From assembly GCA_036435485.1 (NCBI GenBank), contig CM071596.1:17820001-17884000 (forward strand): DNA of 64,000 bases. The letters are read 5' to 3'. Under the pieces are notes generated by a model that was not told the origin of the DNA, searched no databases, and saw only the letters and a program-made list of their open reading frames with translations. The first letter of the stretch is position 1, and the number at the start of each line of letters is the position of its first letter. A program made the position numbers and the translations under genes. Source of the DNA: Saposhnikovia divaricata. Taxonomy: Eukaryota; Streptophyta; Magnoliopsida; Apiales; Apiaceae. Of this stretch, positions 1 through 12,705 are shown piece by piece.

Positions 1-867
1 CTTTAGAAATTTTAGATGAATAGGAAAAAAAGTATGTGATAATTTATGAAAGGTGATGTCAAACTTGAATACTTCATCCCTGTCTTGATCGAAATAAAAT
101 TGGTTGTGTTTGTCTCCGTTCAACAATTTTTTGGAATCAATTTTGGCATATTACTCAATTTGGAATTTAAATTATACGGTCATATGATCAAAAATTTGAT
201 CAACCATCTAATTTATTCATAGATCAAAATTAAATTAAAACGAATCGAAGAAACCACGTTAGACATCAAGCGCGAACAATGAACTCAAACGATAAATCAT
301 GTTGGATATGAGGGTTTAATGTGTTCAACTAGGTCGTTTGTGTTTGTACAGCTCGGACAGTGAACTTTTAATATAGCCGGTCTTCCCCTCGTAATATGTC
401 CGTTTTCAACTTCATACTTTAGAAGAAACAAAAAATAACTTTGTATAATTATTAGTACAACTTTATAAATATAATAAATACTGGCAATTAGCATATAACG
501 TGCGATGCAAGGTTGCATGTAAACTGTTTAATTATATTTCATTGTTAAAATTTTAAGTTGTAAATATGTTTTATTAAAATAATTTTTTAATTTTATAAAT
601 ATCATGAATATAAATATTATTATAGTTATGTATTTTAATTATTACTTAAAAATACATATGTATATATAAAACTATTAAATAAAAGTAGTTTTTTGAACTT
701 TTATTTAGTAGAAAGAGTGAAATTTATCTAATCATGTAGACCTTGTTTTATACAAAATTTTCTATATTAAGTGTTTTCCAGATTTTATGTAATTTTTAAC
801 TATATAACTTATAACTCGCGTGATGCACATATGATTTTTTTAATAATTTTTATCTTATTACCCATAT

Positions 868-904
<37 letters not shown>
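1..904. other. AT-rich intergenic DNA ending in a TA microsatellite
   Basis: No coding region is supported here. The stretch is AT-rich and ends in an (AT)n run at about 868-904, into which element 1 inserted. The only open frame of note, 73 codons on the minus strand at 297-518, has no recognisable domain and lies in low-complexity DNA. Confidence 0.7.
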
Positions 905-909
<5 letters not shown>

Positions 910-3900
910 GGATATCTTCGATATAATATTTATTTTGGTATTTGTACGATTTAACATAAAATTTAAATACACGTAGAATCCTCTCCACTAGGTCATATAT
1001 TTAATTGATTCGGTCAAAAGTCAAATGGTCAATTCTAGCAGAATCCGTCACATGGTCTATATTTTAAATATAAGAGATATTCCATTTCGCTCAAAAATCA
1101 AATTATATTTTACGGAATATATCTCTTCACAAAGGCAATAAGATCGAAAAAGAAATATCGAGATTTGATATTTTTTAGATCTCCGTTGCAATATTGATAA
1201 GGCGACAAGCTTAAACAAGGAATATTAAAGAGTTGATGTTCTTTAGAGAACTCGTGCTAAATTTAAAAACGATCTGTTTTTATCCGAAAAAGAATTCTGT
1301 CTTCGCACTCAAAATGTTTTGACATCCTAGAAAGACTTCTTATACTCAAGTATATTAATATTCAGTGGAAGAATATTAATGCTTGTCCTCGTCTCGTGTC
1401 AGAAATTTTTAAAGTAATTTTTCTCCCGTTTCGTAATTAAATCATATTTCGAAGAAAATTATTTTATTCGCTCAAAAATATTTCCTACGCTCTCATAATA
1501 TTTTATATATTAGGAAATATATTCTAAGTATTTATTCTAGTCAAAACATTGGTCAAAAGATTTATCTATTTCACGGAAAGACCAATCGTATTTTATTCGG
1601 AATCGAAAGCTGATTTAATCGTTTTAAATCCAAATAAAATACTTACACTTGCTAGAATGACTTGAAACTTGAGATTGATCATTTAAATGCCATTTTATAT
1701 GCATGGTAAAAGTTTCGGAATTTTTAGAGAATTTTGGTCCGGCACGAAAATCGAGGTAGTGGGTCCCACGTTTGACCAAGTCAACTTTGACCAATTTTGA
1801 CCAAAATCTCCAGAATATTATTTTACAATATTCCCAAGTGTCCCATAATTTTAGAATTATTTATTGGGTGGTTTCGTATTTTTCGGGTATTCAATTAACG
1901 ATACAAGTTACGTATTTAATCGTTAATTGATACGAGTACGATACAATATTAAAACACAGCAGATTTACTATGCCAAAACCACTTCAAAGAAACACAAACC
2001 ACTCCCAACAAACACAAACCACTTGCCATGTTGGCAATCCAAGTGAAAACATTTCAAAACAATCTCATCCCTTCATTTTTATTCATACCTAACCATTCCT
2101 TTCACCTAACTCTCTCTATAAATTAAACCCCTCATCCACCCATTTCAAATACAAGCTAAGAGCCAAATACATGCTGAAAATTTAGAAGTAGAACACACTT
2201 TCATATTTATAATATCTCTCTTCATCTACTTCATCTCAAAAACCTACTCTCTCTCAAATATATATCCATATATACAAGGTTTTTGATACACCAAGCTTAG
2301 TTCCACCCAACCAAGCTTTGTCCACCCAAGCAAGCTCATCTTCAACCACTTTCCGGCCTCCCGAAGGGCTGCCCAAGTTCGTCCAACGTCCAAAATCCGG
2401 CCGAACCTCCGGCGAATTTTTTCGGCGAACTTTTTTCGGTGACTTTTAAAAGTGGTAATTTTTAGCTTCAGCTTTGTGTTTATATTTGAGATTTGTGCTT
2501 AACTTCTCTACTCCATCTTAATCTCTATTCTTGGATCTATATAAGGATTCCAAAAGTCTCTTTATAAAAGAGAACAACAATATAAATACAAGTTCAACTC
2601 ATATATCTCTATTGCAATATATTTAAGCAAAGAGTTGAACCAAGTACTTGATCTTTGAAAAGAATCGTTATATTACAAGAAAGATCATATCAAAGTACTT
2701 AATCTCAAAAGTTGTGAGATTATTCAAAGTTGTAACAATATTTATTTCGTTCGGATTCCCAACTAACATCTTTAGTGTTCCGTGGGATATTCAAATAACG
2801 AAATACATCATACAACTTAAACTTCTTAAAAGAGCACAAGTTTAGCAACTTATTTATCGCACTTACTTTACTTGTCGTGGCCATAAACTTATTTAATGCA
2901 AGAAGTTAAAATATAAGTATACTTTGACATCGCATTTAGTCAAACGGAAGTATACATCTTAAAAGCCTTAAGCCCATTAGCTTAACGGACTTTATATATC
3001 AACAAACTCCGAGTTATATTTATTTTATCTCATCTTAACGGAGTATTGTTATTAAAGTATTCTTGGATTCAAACGATCTATCAAAAGAAAGAATACTACT
3101 TCTAAAAAGCACAAGTTAGCCACTTGTTTATCGCACTAATTTAACGCATAATAGCGGCCCTCGTTTTATCCTATAGATAAGCGAGTTACTTTTATTGTCT
3201 TGTGTGGCTAAAAACTTGATTCGTGCTAGAAGTTATAATTATACCTCGACATCGTATTAGTCGAACAAAGGTATACAATTCGAAGCCTTAAAGCATTTTA
3301 GCTTTTAAACAAGGTCTTCCAATATTACTCCAACATTATTTATATCTATCGGGAGTAATTTATAAAAGTATACTTTGATCTTAATTTTTATATCAAAGCA
3401 AGTATACTTACAATATAACTTAATATTCCTATACGAATATTAAAGTTACATCTTTGGACTTAGTACCGTAACATACTAGTCCAACTTATATTTTATTCAT
3501 CATATTTGTCTCGTAGATATTGTTGTCTAACTTTTGTAGTGAGGTGAAGTTGAAGTGAGGTGATTCTCGTTCTAAGACCCAAGTCTTAGGCACTAGCGGG
3601 GGGTTAGTGGCCTTTGCACCGTGAGGAAGAGGAAAGACCCAAGACCGATAAAAGCAAAGAATCAATAGTTAACACCAAGGGTTCTACATCAACTTTGAAG
3701 AAGTAGCGGGGAGTTGCTGTCTAAGATAAGTTGTGTAGGTTTCACAACGACTTTGAGGGAGTAACGGGGAGTTACGGTCCAAGACAAGTCTTGTGGGTAT
3801 TACATTTATTTTGAGGTAGTAGCGGGTAAATATTTGTAAGGTTGTGTAAGGCTTCTCCGCCTACTATAAAGGAGTCTCTTTATAGTGGAAGAAATCTCGA

Positions 3901-4159
3901 GTCCGGAGAGGAGCTCGGGGACTGGAGTAGGGGTGAGCGAATCCAATAGGGGTTGCGCCATCGCGAACCAGGATAAAATCTCATGCGTGGTATTTTCTTT
4001 ACTTGTCATTTATTTCCGCACGCATAATTTCCTAACGACTCGGTAAAATATTTTAAAAAGGGAAAAATATTTTTAAAAAGCCATAATAATTTTTAATTGG
4101 TAATTAAGCTATTCAACCCCCCCTTCTAGCTTAATATAGCCCTCTTACGGGACCTATCA
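905..4159 (+). repeat. 5' LTR of element 1 (3,255 bp)
   Basis: It begins TGAAAGGATATC and ends GGGACCTATCA and matches 15631-18892 throughout. It differs from the 3' copy by scattered substitutions (about 1.5% by eye), a 16-bp loss near 3827 and an extra 10 bp near 2052. A TATA-like CTATAAATTA at 2116-2125 predicts transcription starting near 2150, giving U3 of about 1.25 kb and R plus U5 of about 2 kb. The second half holds diverged internal repeats: a module at 2831-2975 recurs at 3104-3300, and short units built on AGCGGGGAGTT recur at about 3593, 3702, 3760 and 3821. LTRs of 3 kb are far longer than usual for Ty1/copia. Confidence 0.95.
2116..2125 (+). promoter_or_regulatory. Putative TATA box of element 1 5' LTR
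   Basis: CTATAAATTA lies about a third of the way into the LTR, after a C/T-rich stretch and before the expected R region. The same sequence is kept in the 3' LTR at 16833-16842. Its position fits a U3 promoter, but the start site is not shown by the sequence. Confidence 0.5.
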
Positions 4160-4161
4160 GT

Positions 4162-4173
4162 TGGTATCAGAGC
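4162..4173 (+). promoter_or_regulatory. Primer binding site (initiator tRNA-Met)
   Basis: TGGTATCAGAGC starts two bases after the 5' LTR and is complementary to the 3' end of plant initiator tRNA-Met, the standard primer for minus-strand synthesis in plant copia elements. Confidence 0.92.
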
Positions 4174-4238
4174 GGTGCTTTTTAACGTGTTTGTTGAGTG
4201 ATTTGCAGATCTACAGGCACAACAAGAAGTGATCCGCA

Positions 4239-6838
4239 ATGGCGTATCTAAATACCATTGGTTGTGGTGAAGGCCTATCTAGCTTTCGCCCTCCTCTATT
4301 TGATGGCACCAACTTTGCAACATGGAAAACAAGATTCCGCATCTATGCTAGATCTCAAGGAGTCAAAGTTTGGATGGCCATAGAAGACGGAGTTGTTATT
4401 CCTACCGAAACTAGTGATGGTGTCGAAGTTGAAAAGAAGGTTAGTGAATACACTCTCGCCGAAGAAAATATGATGAATACTGCGGCTAAAGCAGAAATGG
4501 TTCTCACAAGTGCACTTGCCAAAAAAGAATATAAACGAGTAAACAATTGCAAGTCGGCACAAGAAATGTGGAACAAATTAGTGGTTACCTACGAAGGTAC
4601 CATTGATATAAAAGATTCTCGAATGGAAACACTTATCCATGAATACGAGAACTTTAAACTCCAAGAAGGAGAAAATATCATCGATATGGAAACAAGATTT
4701 ACTCGTATTATCGATGAATTATCTCAACTCGGAAAGAAGTATTCCCGAAATGAAAAGAATCGACGGGTTCTTAAATCTTTACCTCCTAGTTGGAAGGTTA
4801 AAGTTACTACAATTAAAGAAATGCATAATCTAAATGATTATGACAGCGATAGTCTATTCGGAAACCTTCGTGCATACGAAGAAGACAATCTTCCGGATAA
4901 AGTCATTCCCAAAGTGGAAGACAAAAAGAAAAATATGGCTTTAAAAGCTATACTAATCGATGAAAATGGAAACGACGAAGATTTAAACGAAGAACTACAA
5001 GATCTCGATGAAAGCGAAATCGCTTTACTAACGAGACAACTTCGTCGTGTGCTTCAAAGCAAAGCTTAAAGATATGGAAAAGACTTCCTAAAATCAAATA
5101 ATCAACAAAGAGTTTTTAACTCTAACGGAAGGCCAAATTACTCTCAAAATTATACTCCAAAGTATAAAAGTAATTTTCCACCTACGAGCTATAACAAAGG
5201 CAAAGGCACTCAAAATAATAATGCCTATCACAATGCCAATAACAATAACAATCCCACTTACACTCCTCCTAAAAACAAAGAACCAAATCCGGAGGAAACA
5301 CAAGAAGTATGTTTCGAGTGTAAGCAACCGGGTCACTTTAAAAGAGAATGTCCAAAACTTTCTAAAGGAAGAATTCTCGTGGCCGAAAATGGTTGGGATT
5401 TGAATGAAGATGAAGAAGCTCCGGAAGCTAGTGAAGAAGTCATCAATCTATGCTTAATGGCTATCGGAGACGAAACTACATCAACACAAGCCTCCACTTC
5501 AAATCAAGAGGTAAACCCTAATCTCAACTACATTTCAAATAAATTGCAATTAGATGAATCTAACTTGAATTTAGTTGATATGAGTAAGTATGATTTGATT
5601 GAGCTTGTAGTAGGCATCAACAATAAATATAAAGATGTTGATAAAAGACTTCATCTATTATGGTCCGAAAAAATGAAACTCGAAGAAATGCACCACACGC
5701 AAAGTAAAGAGTTTACTCGGATGATGGATTTGAAAATCCAAAACGAAAATGAGATAATGTTCTTGAGTGATCAAAATCATCGCTTGAAAGGTGAAGTTAA
5801 CACTTTCAAGGACAATGCTCTCAAACTTGAAGTAGAAAATGTGGCTTTAGTACTTCAGGTGGAAGAATTAGAAAATGAGAAATTACAATTGAATGACAAC
5901 ATTAGTTCACTCAATGTTGATCTCTTGAACTTAAAGATTCAAAACGAATCAATGATTCGAAACAATGAAGCATCTCAATCTCAAGTAAACAATCTTGAAA
6001 AAGAGAATGAGCTATCACAAATCTTTGAGTCAAAAGAAAAAGAATTACAATCGGAAACTCAAAGATTAAAAGAAGAAAATTTTAAGCTCATGTCTCAAGT
6101 CATGGATCAAGCTAGATTCTGTGAAAATAAGATTGATGCCTTAGAAAGAGAAAAAGAAAATCTTGAAATGTTATACAAAGATTTACTAAAGGCAATGAGA
6201 TTTTGGATAGAATGGTACACACTCAAGTACTCCGTAACCGTGAAGGTTTGGGATATAATAGAAACATTCCCCCTGTGCAAAATGTTCAGCCACGGGTTCA
6301 ACCTAGAATGGTTCCTCCTCAACCACAAATCCTAAAATGCACATATTGCAACAAAGAAGGACATTTGGTTCTTGATTGCAAATACAAGAGTGGTGAGATT
6401 AAGGGTAAGCATGTATGGGTTCGAAAAGGAACTAGACCATACGAGGTTGAAAGACGAGTACCATTTAACAATGTTGCTTACAATGGTCAAAGGCAACAAA
6501 GGTTTCAACAACCTAGAATGTTTCAAAATAGAAACACAATGTATCATAACAATGCTAGTAGGTATGCTCCTAGAAATCAATATGTTCCAAATCGGAATTA
6601 CTATCCTCAAAATGCTCCCTACTTTGCAAATGATAGATACTATATGCAACGTGCTAACTATAGATCTTATGATTATGCTAGACCTTCACATCATGTTAGA
6701 CACAATGCACCAAGAAATATCTATATGCCTAACAATGATTATCATATGCCTAGATTTTATCATGGAATTTCAAATGTTACTTATGATGGACTAACCCGAG
6801 GACCCTTAAGACAAAAGGGTACCTATAAATTTAATTGA
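4239..6838 (+). pseudogene. Element 1 gag (broken): capsid domain, coiled coil and two zinc knuckles
   Basis: Gag builds the cytoplasmic virus-like particle and packages the RNA. The ATG at 4239 opens a 276-codon frame with the UBN2/DUF4219-type gag core of plant copia elements (an FDGTNFATWKTRF stretch near residue 20). A TAA at 5067-5069 interrupts it. The same frame then continues through a zinc knuckle (CX2CX4HX4C, CFECKQPGHFKREC, 5310-5351) and a long Glu/Lys/Asn-rich coiled coil (about 5560-6190). Near 6195 the frame shifts. A second knuckle (CTYCNKEGHLVLDC, 6338-6379) and an Arg/Asn/Tyr-rich basic tail follow, ending at the TGA at 6836-6838. A long gag with a coiled coil and two knuckles fits Sireviruses. 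One nonsense change and one frameshift mean no full-length product. Confidence 0.88.
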
Positions 6839-6850
6839 TTGTTTTTGTAG

Positions 6851-9800
6851 GTGTGTCTTGCCACTAAGCAAGACATGTGGTACCTTGATAGTGGATGTTC
6901 AAGACACATGACCGGTAACGAGTCACTTTTGAACAACATTAAAAAGGTAACCGCGGGTAGTGTTACATTTGGAGATAGTAGTAAAGGCATCATTGTTGGA
7001 ATTGAAGACATCGGGAATAGTCATTTCAAGATATCCGATGTACAACTAGTCACGGGACTAAGGTACAATCTACTCTCGATTAGTCAACTTTGCGACAACG
7101 ATTACAAGGTAATTTTCTATACTACTCATTGTTGTATCTTAGATAAAAATTGGAAATTGATTCTCACTTGCCCTCGAAACAAAAATGTGTATACGTGTGA
7201 TATGAGCAAGCATGAGAATGTATGCCTAATTACTACAAACGATGACCCATGGCTTTGGCATCGAAGATTAGGGCATGCCAACATGAAGTTGATTAGAAAT
7301 ATATCAACAAAAGATCATGTTCGAGGTATACCAAAATTGAATTATCAAAAAGACCATACTTGTGAAGCTTGCGAAATCGGTAAACAAATTAGAGCCTCTC
7401 ACGAAGCAAAATGTATGGTATCTACCTCTAGGCCTCTCGAGCTATTACATATGGATCTTATTGGTCCAGTTCCTATTCAAAGTCTCGGAGGTTGTTCCTA
7501 CACATTAGTAATAGTTGATGATTATTCACGATATACTTGGACGGAATTTCTCAAATCTAAAAGCGATGCTTTCGAATCTTTCTCTACTTTATGTAAAAAG
7601 ATTCAAAATCAACAAAATAGTACCATAGTCTATATAAGGACCGATCATGGTAAAGAATTTGAGAATTCTAGCTTTACTAATTTTTGTGATGAAAATGGTA
7701 TCACACATAATTTTTCCGCTTCGTACACCCCACAATCTAACGGAGTAGTTGAAAGGAAAAATAGAACTTTACAAGAAATGGCTAGCACAATGCTTAATGA
7801 ATATCGTCGACCTAAATATTTTTGGGCCGAAGCTATGTCTACCGCTTGCTATATTCTTAATCGGGTTTTGCTACGTCCTTTAAAGCAAAAGACTCCCTAC
7901 GAGCTTTACTTCGGCAAAACACCAAAACTTAGCTATTTTCGAGTATTTGGTAGTAAATGTTTTATTTTGAATTCGAAAGATTACCTTACTAAATTTGACC
8001 CTAAGTCAAGTGAAGGTATATTTCTCGGGTACTCTACAAATAGCAAGGCTTATCGTGTATTTAATATTAAGACTCTTGTGGTGGAGGAATCAATGAATGT
8101 TGCTTTTGATGAAAGCAAACCACCACCAAAATACAAAGATCTTATTGAAAATGACAATGTTGAACAAGATGATGTAGAAAATATTATTCGACAATTCGAA
8201 AATATGGATCTCGGGACCCCCGTTCCAAGAAATCCACTAGAATTGGTCGAAACGGAAGTTGAACTCCCAAAAGAAATTCCTACAATTAAAAGTCATCCCT
8301 TGGACAATGTTCTTGGAGACTTAAGTAAAGGAGTTCAAACGCGGTCACAAGTACAAAATGTGGTTAATCATCTTAGTTTTCTATCTCAAATATAACCTAA
8401 GACCGCGAAAGAAGCTTTGTTAGATGAGGATTGGATCTCTGCTATGCCAGATGAACTATTACAATTTACTCGTAGCAAAGTTTGGGAACTCGTTCCAAAA
8501 CCCAAGGATACTTCCATTATTGGAACTAAGTGGGTTTTTAGAAACAAGTTAGATGAAAATGGAACGGTAGTTCGAAATAAAGCGTGATTAGTCGCTCAAG
8601 GTTATACCCAAATGGAAGGTATAGACTTCGATGAAACTTATGCACCCGTAGCACGAATTGAAGCTATTCGAATGTTACTAGCTTACGCGTGTCATAAAGA
8701 TTTCAAGGTTTACCAAATGGATGTAAAATCGGCTTTCTTAAACGGGATTTTAGAGGAAGAAGTGTATGTAAAACAACCTCCCGGTTTCGAAGATGCCACA
8801 CATCCGAAATATGTATATAAATTACATAAAGCCCTATATGGCTTAAAACAAGCTCCAAGAGCTTGGTACGAAAGGTTGAGCAAGTTCCTATTAGAAAACA
8901 ATTTTAAAATGGGAACGGCCGATAAAACCTTATTTACGAGACAAGAAAAGGATGATATCCTACTCGTACAAATATACGTAGATGACATCATTTTTGGATC
9001 AACCACTGATGCACTATGTAAAGAATTCTCCGAAAATATGAGCAAGGAATTCGAAATGAGTATGATGGGAGAATTAAATTTCTTTTTGGGATTGCAAATT
9101 AGGCAATCAGACGAAGGCATCCATATCTCTCAATCCAAGTATTGTAAGAGATGTTAAAGAAATTCGAAATGGATAATGCCAAACCCATCTCAACTCCTAT
9201 GTCAACTTCTGAAAAATTAACAGAAGATCCTAACGGTATTCCCGTGGACACTAAGAAATATCGGGGTATGATTGGTAGCTTGCTCTATATTATCGCAAGT
9301 CGACCCGATATACAATATAGTGTTTGTAAGTGTGCTAGATTTCAAGTAGCACCAAAAGAGTCTCATTTATCCGCGGTAAAAAGGATATTGAGATATCTAA
9401 AAGGAACCACGGATGTAGGTCTTTGGTATCCGAAAGGAGTACCATTCGACTTAGTGTGTTTTTCTGATTCGGACTATGCGGGACATTTAGTCGACAGAAA
9501 AAGTACAAGTGGTACATGTCAGTTTCTGGGAGGTTGCTTAGTCTCTTGGTTTTCCAAGAAACAAAATTCGGTATCAATCTCCACAACGGAAGCTGAATAT
9601 ATAACGGGTGCAAAATGTTGTGCTCAAATCTTGTGGATGAAGCAAACACTAGCCGATTACAATATGAAATTTGATGTAATATCCATCTTATGCGATAACA
9701 CGAGCGCTATCGATCTTAGCAAAAATCCCGTGTTACATTCAAGATCTAAGCATATAGATGTGAGACATCACTTTTTGCGTGATCATGTCAATAAAGGCGA

Positions 9801-9921
9801 TATTAAAATGACTCATATTGAAACTGAGTACAATCTCGCAGATATTTTCACAAAACCATTAAATTCCGAAAGATTCGCTAAACTCCGTTTGGATTTAGGA
9901 ATGTTGAAATTTCCAAAATAA
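6851..9921 (+). pseudogene. Element 1 pol (broken): protease, integrase, RT and RNase H
   Basis: Pol matures and copies the element and integrates the cDNA. In order: aspartic protease with LDSGCSRHMTG (catalytic Asp at 6887-6889); GAG-pre-integrase HHCC zinc domain (WHRRLGHANMK ... CEAC, about 7255-7375); integrase core with Asp (7454), Asp (7643) and Glu (7751) all present; copia RT from about 8460 with YVDD at 8975-8986; and RNase H to the TAA at 9921, ending with the conserved LADIFTKPL. Breaks are TAA 8393-8395, TGA 8585-8587 and a one-base loss near 9145. The RT and RNase H parts are otherwise well conserved, which suggests recent inactivation. The frame opens directly after a splice-acceptor-like TTTTTGTAG, and it is the same frame as the end of gag. 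Confidence 0.93.
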
Positions 9922-10313
9922 ATGGTTTATATATTTATAAATATTATTTATATTTATATCTATTTTGTGAAATTATTTATCATAATTTAGAGTCATCTCA
10001 CGAATAAGAGATCTTCTTCGAACATAAAGAATCTCAAAAACTCAGATTCATCGATAATGATAACATATGAAACTTTATCGATCGGGTTTTGATTTTCATT
10101 CAAGAATAATCTATTCGAATAAATATTTATCGAAATTTATTTCGGAAATATTTTTGAGATGCTATAAATATGATATTTATGCTCACATAAAAAGTATCAA
10201 AATACCTAAATATTTTCTCATATTTATTTGATATTAATATATATTATTGTATAATAATTATGATTTTATAAAAGTATTTTCAGATATAAAAATTACTATT
10301 TTTATGATTATTT
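9922..10313. other. AT-rich spacer after element 1 pol
   Basis: This is internal non-coding sequence between the pol stop and the gene-like leader that precedes the accessory ORF. I see no coding potential or recognisable motif. Confidence 0.6.
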
Positions 10314-12705
10314 TCGGGTATATATATATGACCCAATATGAGACCAACCCAGTTACACAAATCTGACCCGGTCCAATACAAAACCCTAGCAATCCTGTCC
10401 GTTCATTTTTAGCATGATCTAATCTCAGCCGTTTATTCCAAAATACTTATATTCGCTATGAGAAAATTAGGGTATACTGTTTCTATCTCTTCGCCTCATT
10501 TCTCTGAAATCTCTCTCGAGTTCTCTCGCCGCTCCTCAAAACCTTCGGTCAAAACCTTGAATCTTTACCGATTAAACTCTTAAAACACTTCGAATCTAGT
10601 CTTTCTTCTTAGATTACATCAGTTAAATCAATTAATTGATATAAATATGTGCTGGGTAGGTCAAATCGAAGTAATTCGAAGCACAAAATCATCAGTTCTT
10701 GCTATGAATTGACTGATAAAGCTCGAATTAAACATGAGTTGAACGATTTTAGAACGATTTGGAGGGTATACATGAGTAGAGAGCTGCGTTAATGCTTTCA
10801 ATGGCATGAATCGGTGCACGCGGAGGATAACTCAGTCCGCGACTGAGTTAACCAGGTAAGTCTCAAGCGACAAAATGCCGTCCTTGAGCTCAGGTGATAT
10901 TCCTTAACTTAGATCGAGTAATAAAACTTGATTAATCATCTGAATATGCTAATTCTTGGCTACATGTATGTATGAGTGATTGATTACATATATGTTTGGT
11001 GTGATTCGAAGTGCCCGATTAATTAAGTGTTGTCGAACAGTTATCATATGTGATTTGGTGGATTTTAAGTATTGAAACTCTCTGATCAATTCGTGATAAT
11101 GATCTTAATGATTCGTATACTTGATTACTATTTAAGTGTTTGTTCAATTTGCTAAGGCCATGTTTGTTCAATATGTGAGGTTAAATAGTTGCATGTAAAG
11201 TACGAGTGTTGATCTAGAGTAAAACTTGTTGCTTATGTGGTCTCTTTGATTGTTTACTCGAATAAAACATGACAAATCTATGGTCTTGAATGATTATGTG
11301 CTTGTAACTATGCTTAATGCCTCAGTATGAAATATGGATGCTTAACTATTGATATTGGTACTGTTGTAATTGTATTGAGATACTTGTCCCTCAAAATTTA
11401 TGCCTTGAACTCTGTGATTCAAAAAAAATTGATTTGATCTTAAAACCTTAACTTTATGTATGATGATGAGATCGTATTAAAATAATACATATCTTATGTT
11501 AAGGATAATAATGTTATATAGTATGCCTAATTGACAAGAATTTATCCTGATACTTTTTGAAATTAGATATACTTTGCTATGAAGGTTGATGATATGAGAT
11601 ATAATAATGTGTATTGATGCTCTTGACTGGTACAATTATGTGAAAAATTACAACTGCCATGAATTACTTGCTATATCTGAACCCTAATTACCTATATTAA
11701 TTCTTGTGAAGAATTCTATCTCAAAATTTGAATCTTAATTCTTGTGCTTCATTGCTGTTACCCTTGATCTATAAATATGTACATAAGTGACAGGTGGTGA
11801 GTAGCTTATATTATGAGATTGATAGTGTGTGACATATGGTGATACTTTTATTACTTGTGGATCATATAATTTGTAACAGATAATGGAGACTTAGTAATTT
11901 AAAGTCAAAACACACACTTTGCCCTGCATTAAGACCTGGCCAGGAATCCCTTTGAGATTCCGGGTATCTGGATCACTGATGTGGCTGGTCACTTAGACAT
12001 TAGGAAAATAAATGTGCTTTTTATTAAATTTGTGTTACATTTTCTCTATGTTACATGACTTGTCTTTGGTACAAGTAAATTTGCTGCAGTGTGCTTATGT
12101 GGTTAAATTATAATCTGTTCTGTGCATTCTATTTAAAAGGTCACATTTTTAGTACAAAGTATGCATAAAAGATTATTGACTTTCAAAGAACTGACAAAAT
12201 TTTTTTTAAGCTGTCACAGTCATATCAATCATGAGTACATTCATTTATGGTATTGCATTCTCTTACATAGAACCTGCATTCAGTTTTTCAAACTTCATGA
12301 CATCGTTGTGGGCCATAAGTCCTTTCTGTTGGCATTCTGCACATCCCCTTCTTCCTCTGTTCCCTCTTTATGGCTTCTATACATTAAATGAACTGTCCTT
12401 GAGAACATCTTCACATATAATTAATACATTCTAAATTCCTTGTGCTTCTAAATACAGCTGTATACATGCATAATCCGGACTGAACATACCTGCTTGTGTG
12501 TCCTTGTGTTAGATTTCTTGAATCTTTTTGAAAATTTCATTTTCCAAGATATGCATGCTTGTACTAAATACTGTTCATCAAACAGTAATTTTAAAAAAAA
12601 ATTTATTTTGAAGTTGATTGTTTTTCTATAAATTGCATTGCATTTCTTCACACACACACACACACACACACTCAACTGCTCTACACTATAACAGCTTACT
12701 ACACT
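10314..12705 (+). promoter_or_regulatory. Gene-like leader with a perfect splice donor, upstream of the accessory ORF
   Basis: This 2.4-kb internal region looks like a host 5' UTR plus intron rather than retroelement coding sequence. It has a TATA-rich stretch (10318-10331) and a C/T-rich leader with TCTCTC motifs (about 10480-10540). Around 10800-10855 a short exon-like block ends in CAG|GTAAGT, a full consensus donor (junction 10855/10856). T-rich sequence without long ORFs follows. Possible acceptors are TTTGCTGCAG (AG 12088-12089) and TATAACAG (AG 12693-12694), the latter 11 bases before the accessory ATG. A (CA)n run lies at 12650-12671. Use as a promoter and spliced leader is inference. 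Confidence 0.4.

Noticed and set aside
297..518. 73-codon minus-strand frame
   Set aside because: Low complexity, no homology landmarks, in AT-rich DNA.
2648..2845. 65-codon open frame present in both LTRs of element 1 (also 17365-17562)
   Set aside because: It starts at TTG rather than ATG and is duplicated only because the LTRs are copies. No domain.
8710..9120. 136-codon minus-strand frame
   Set aside because: Shadow of the RT domain of element 1.
12448..12675. 75-codon minus-strand frame with Val-Cys repeats
   Set aside because: Product of the (CA)n microsatellite at 12650-12671.
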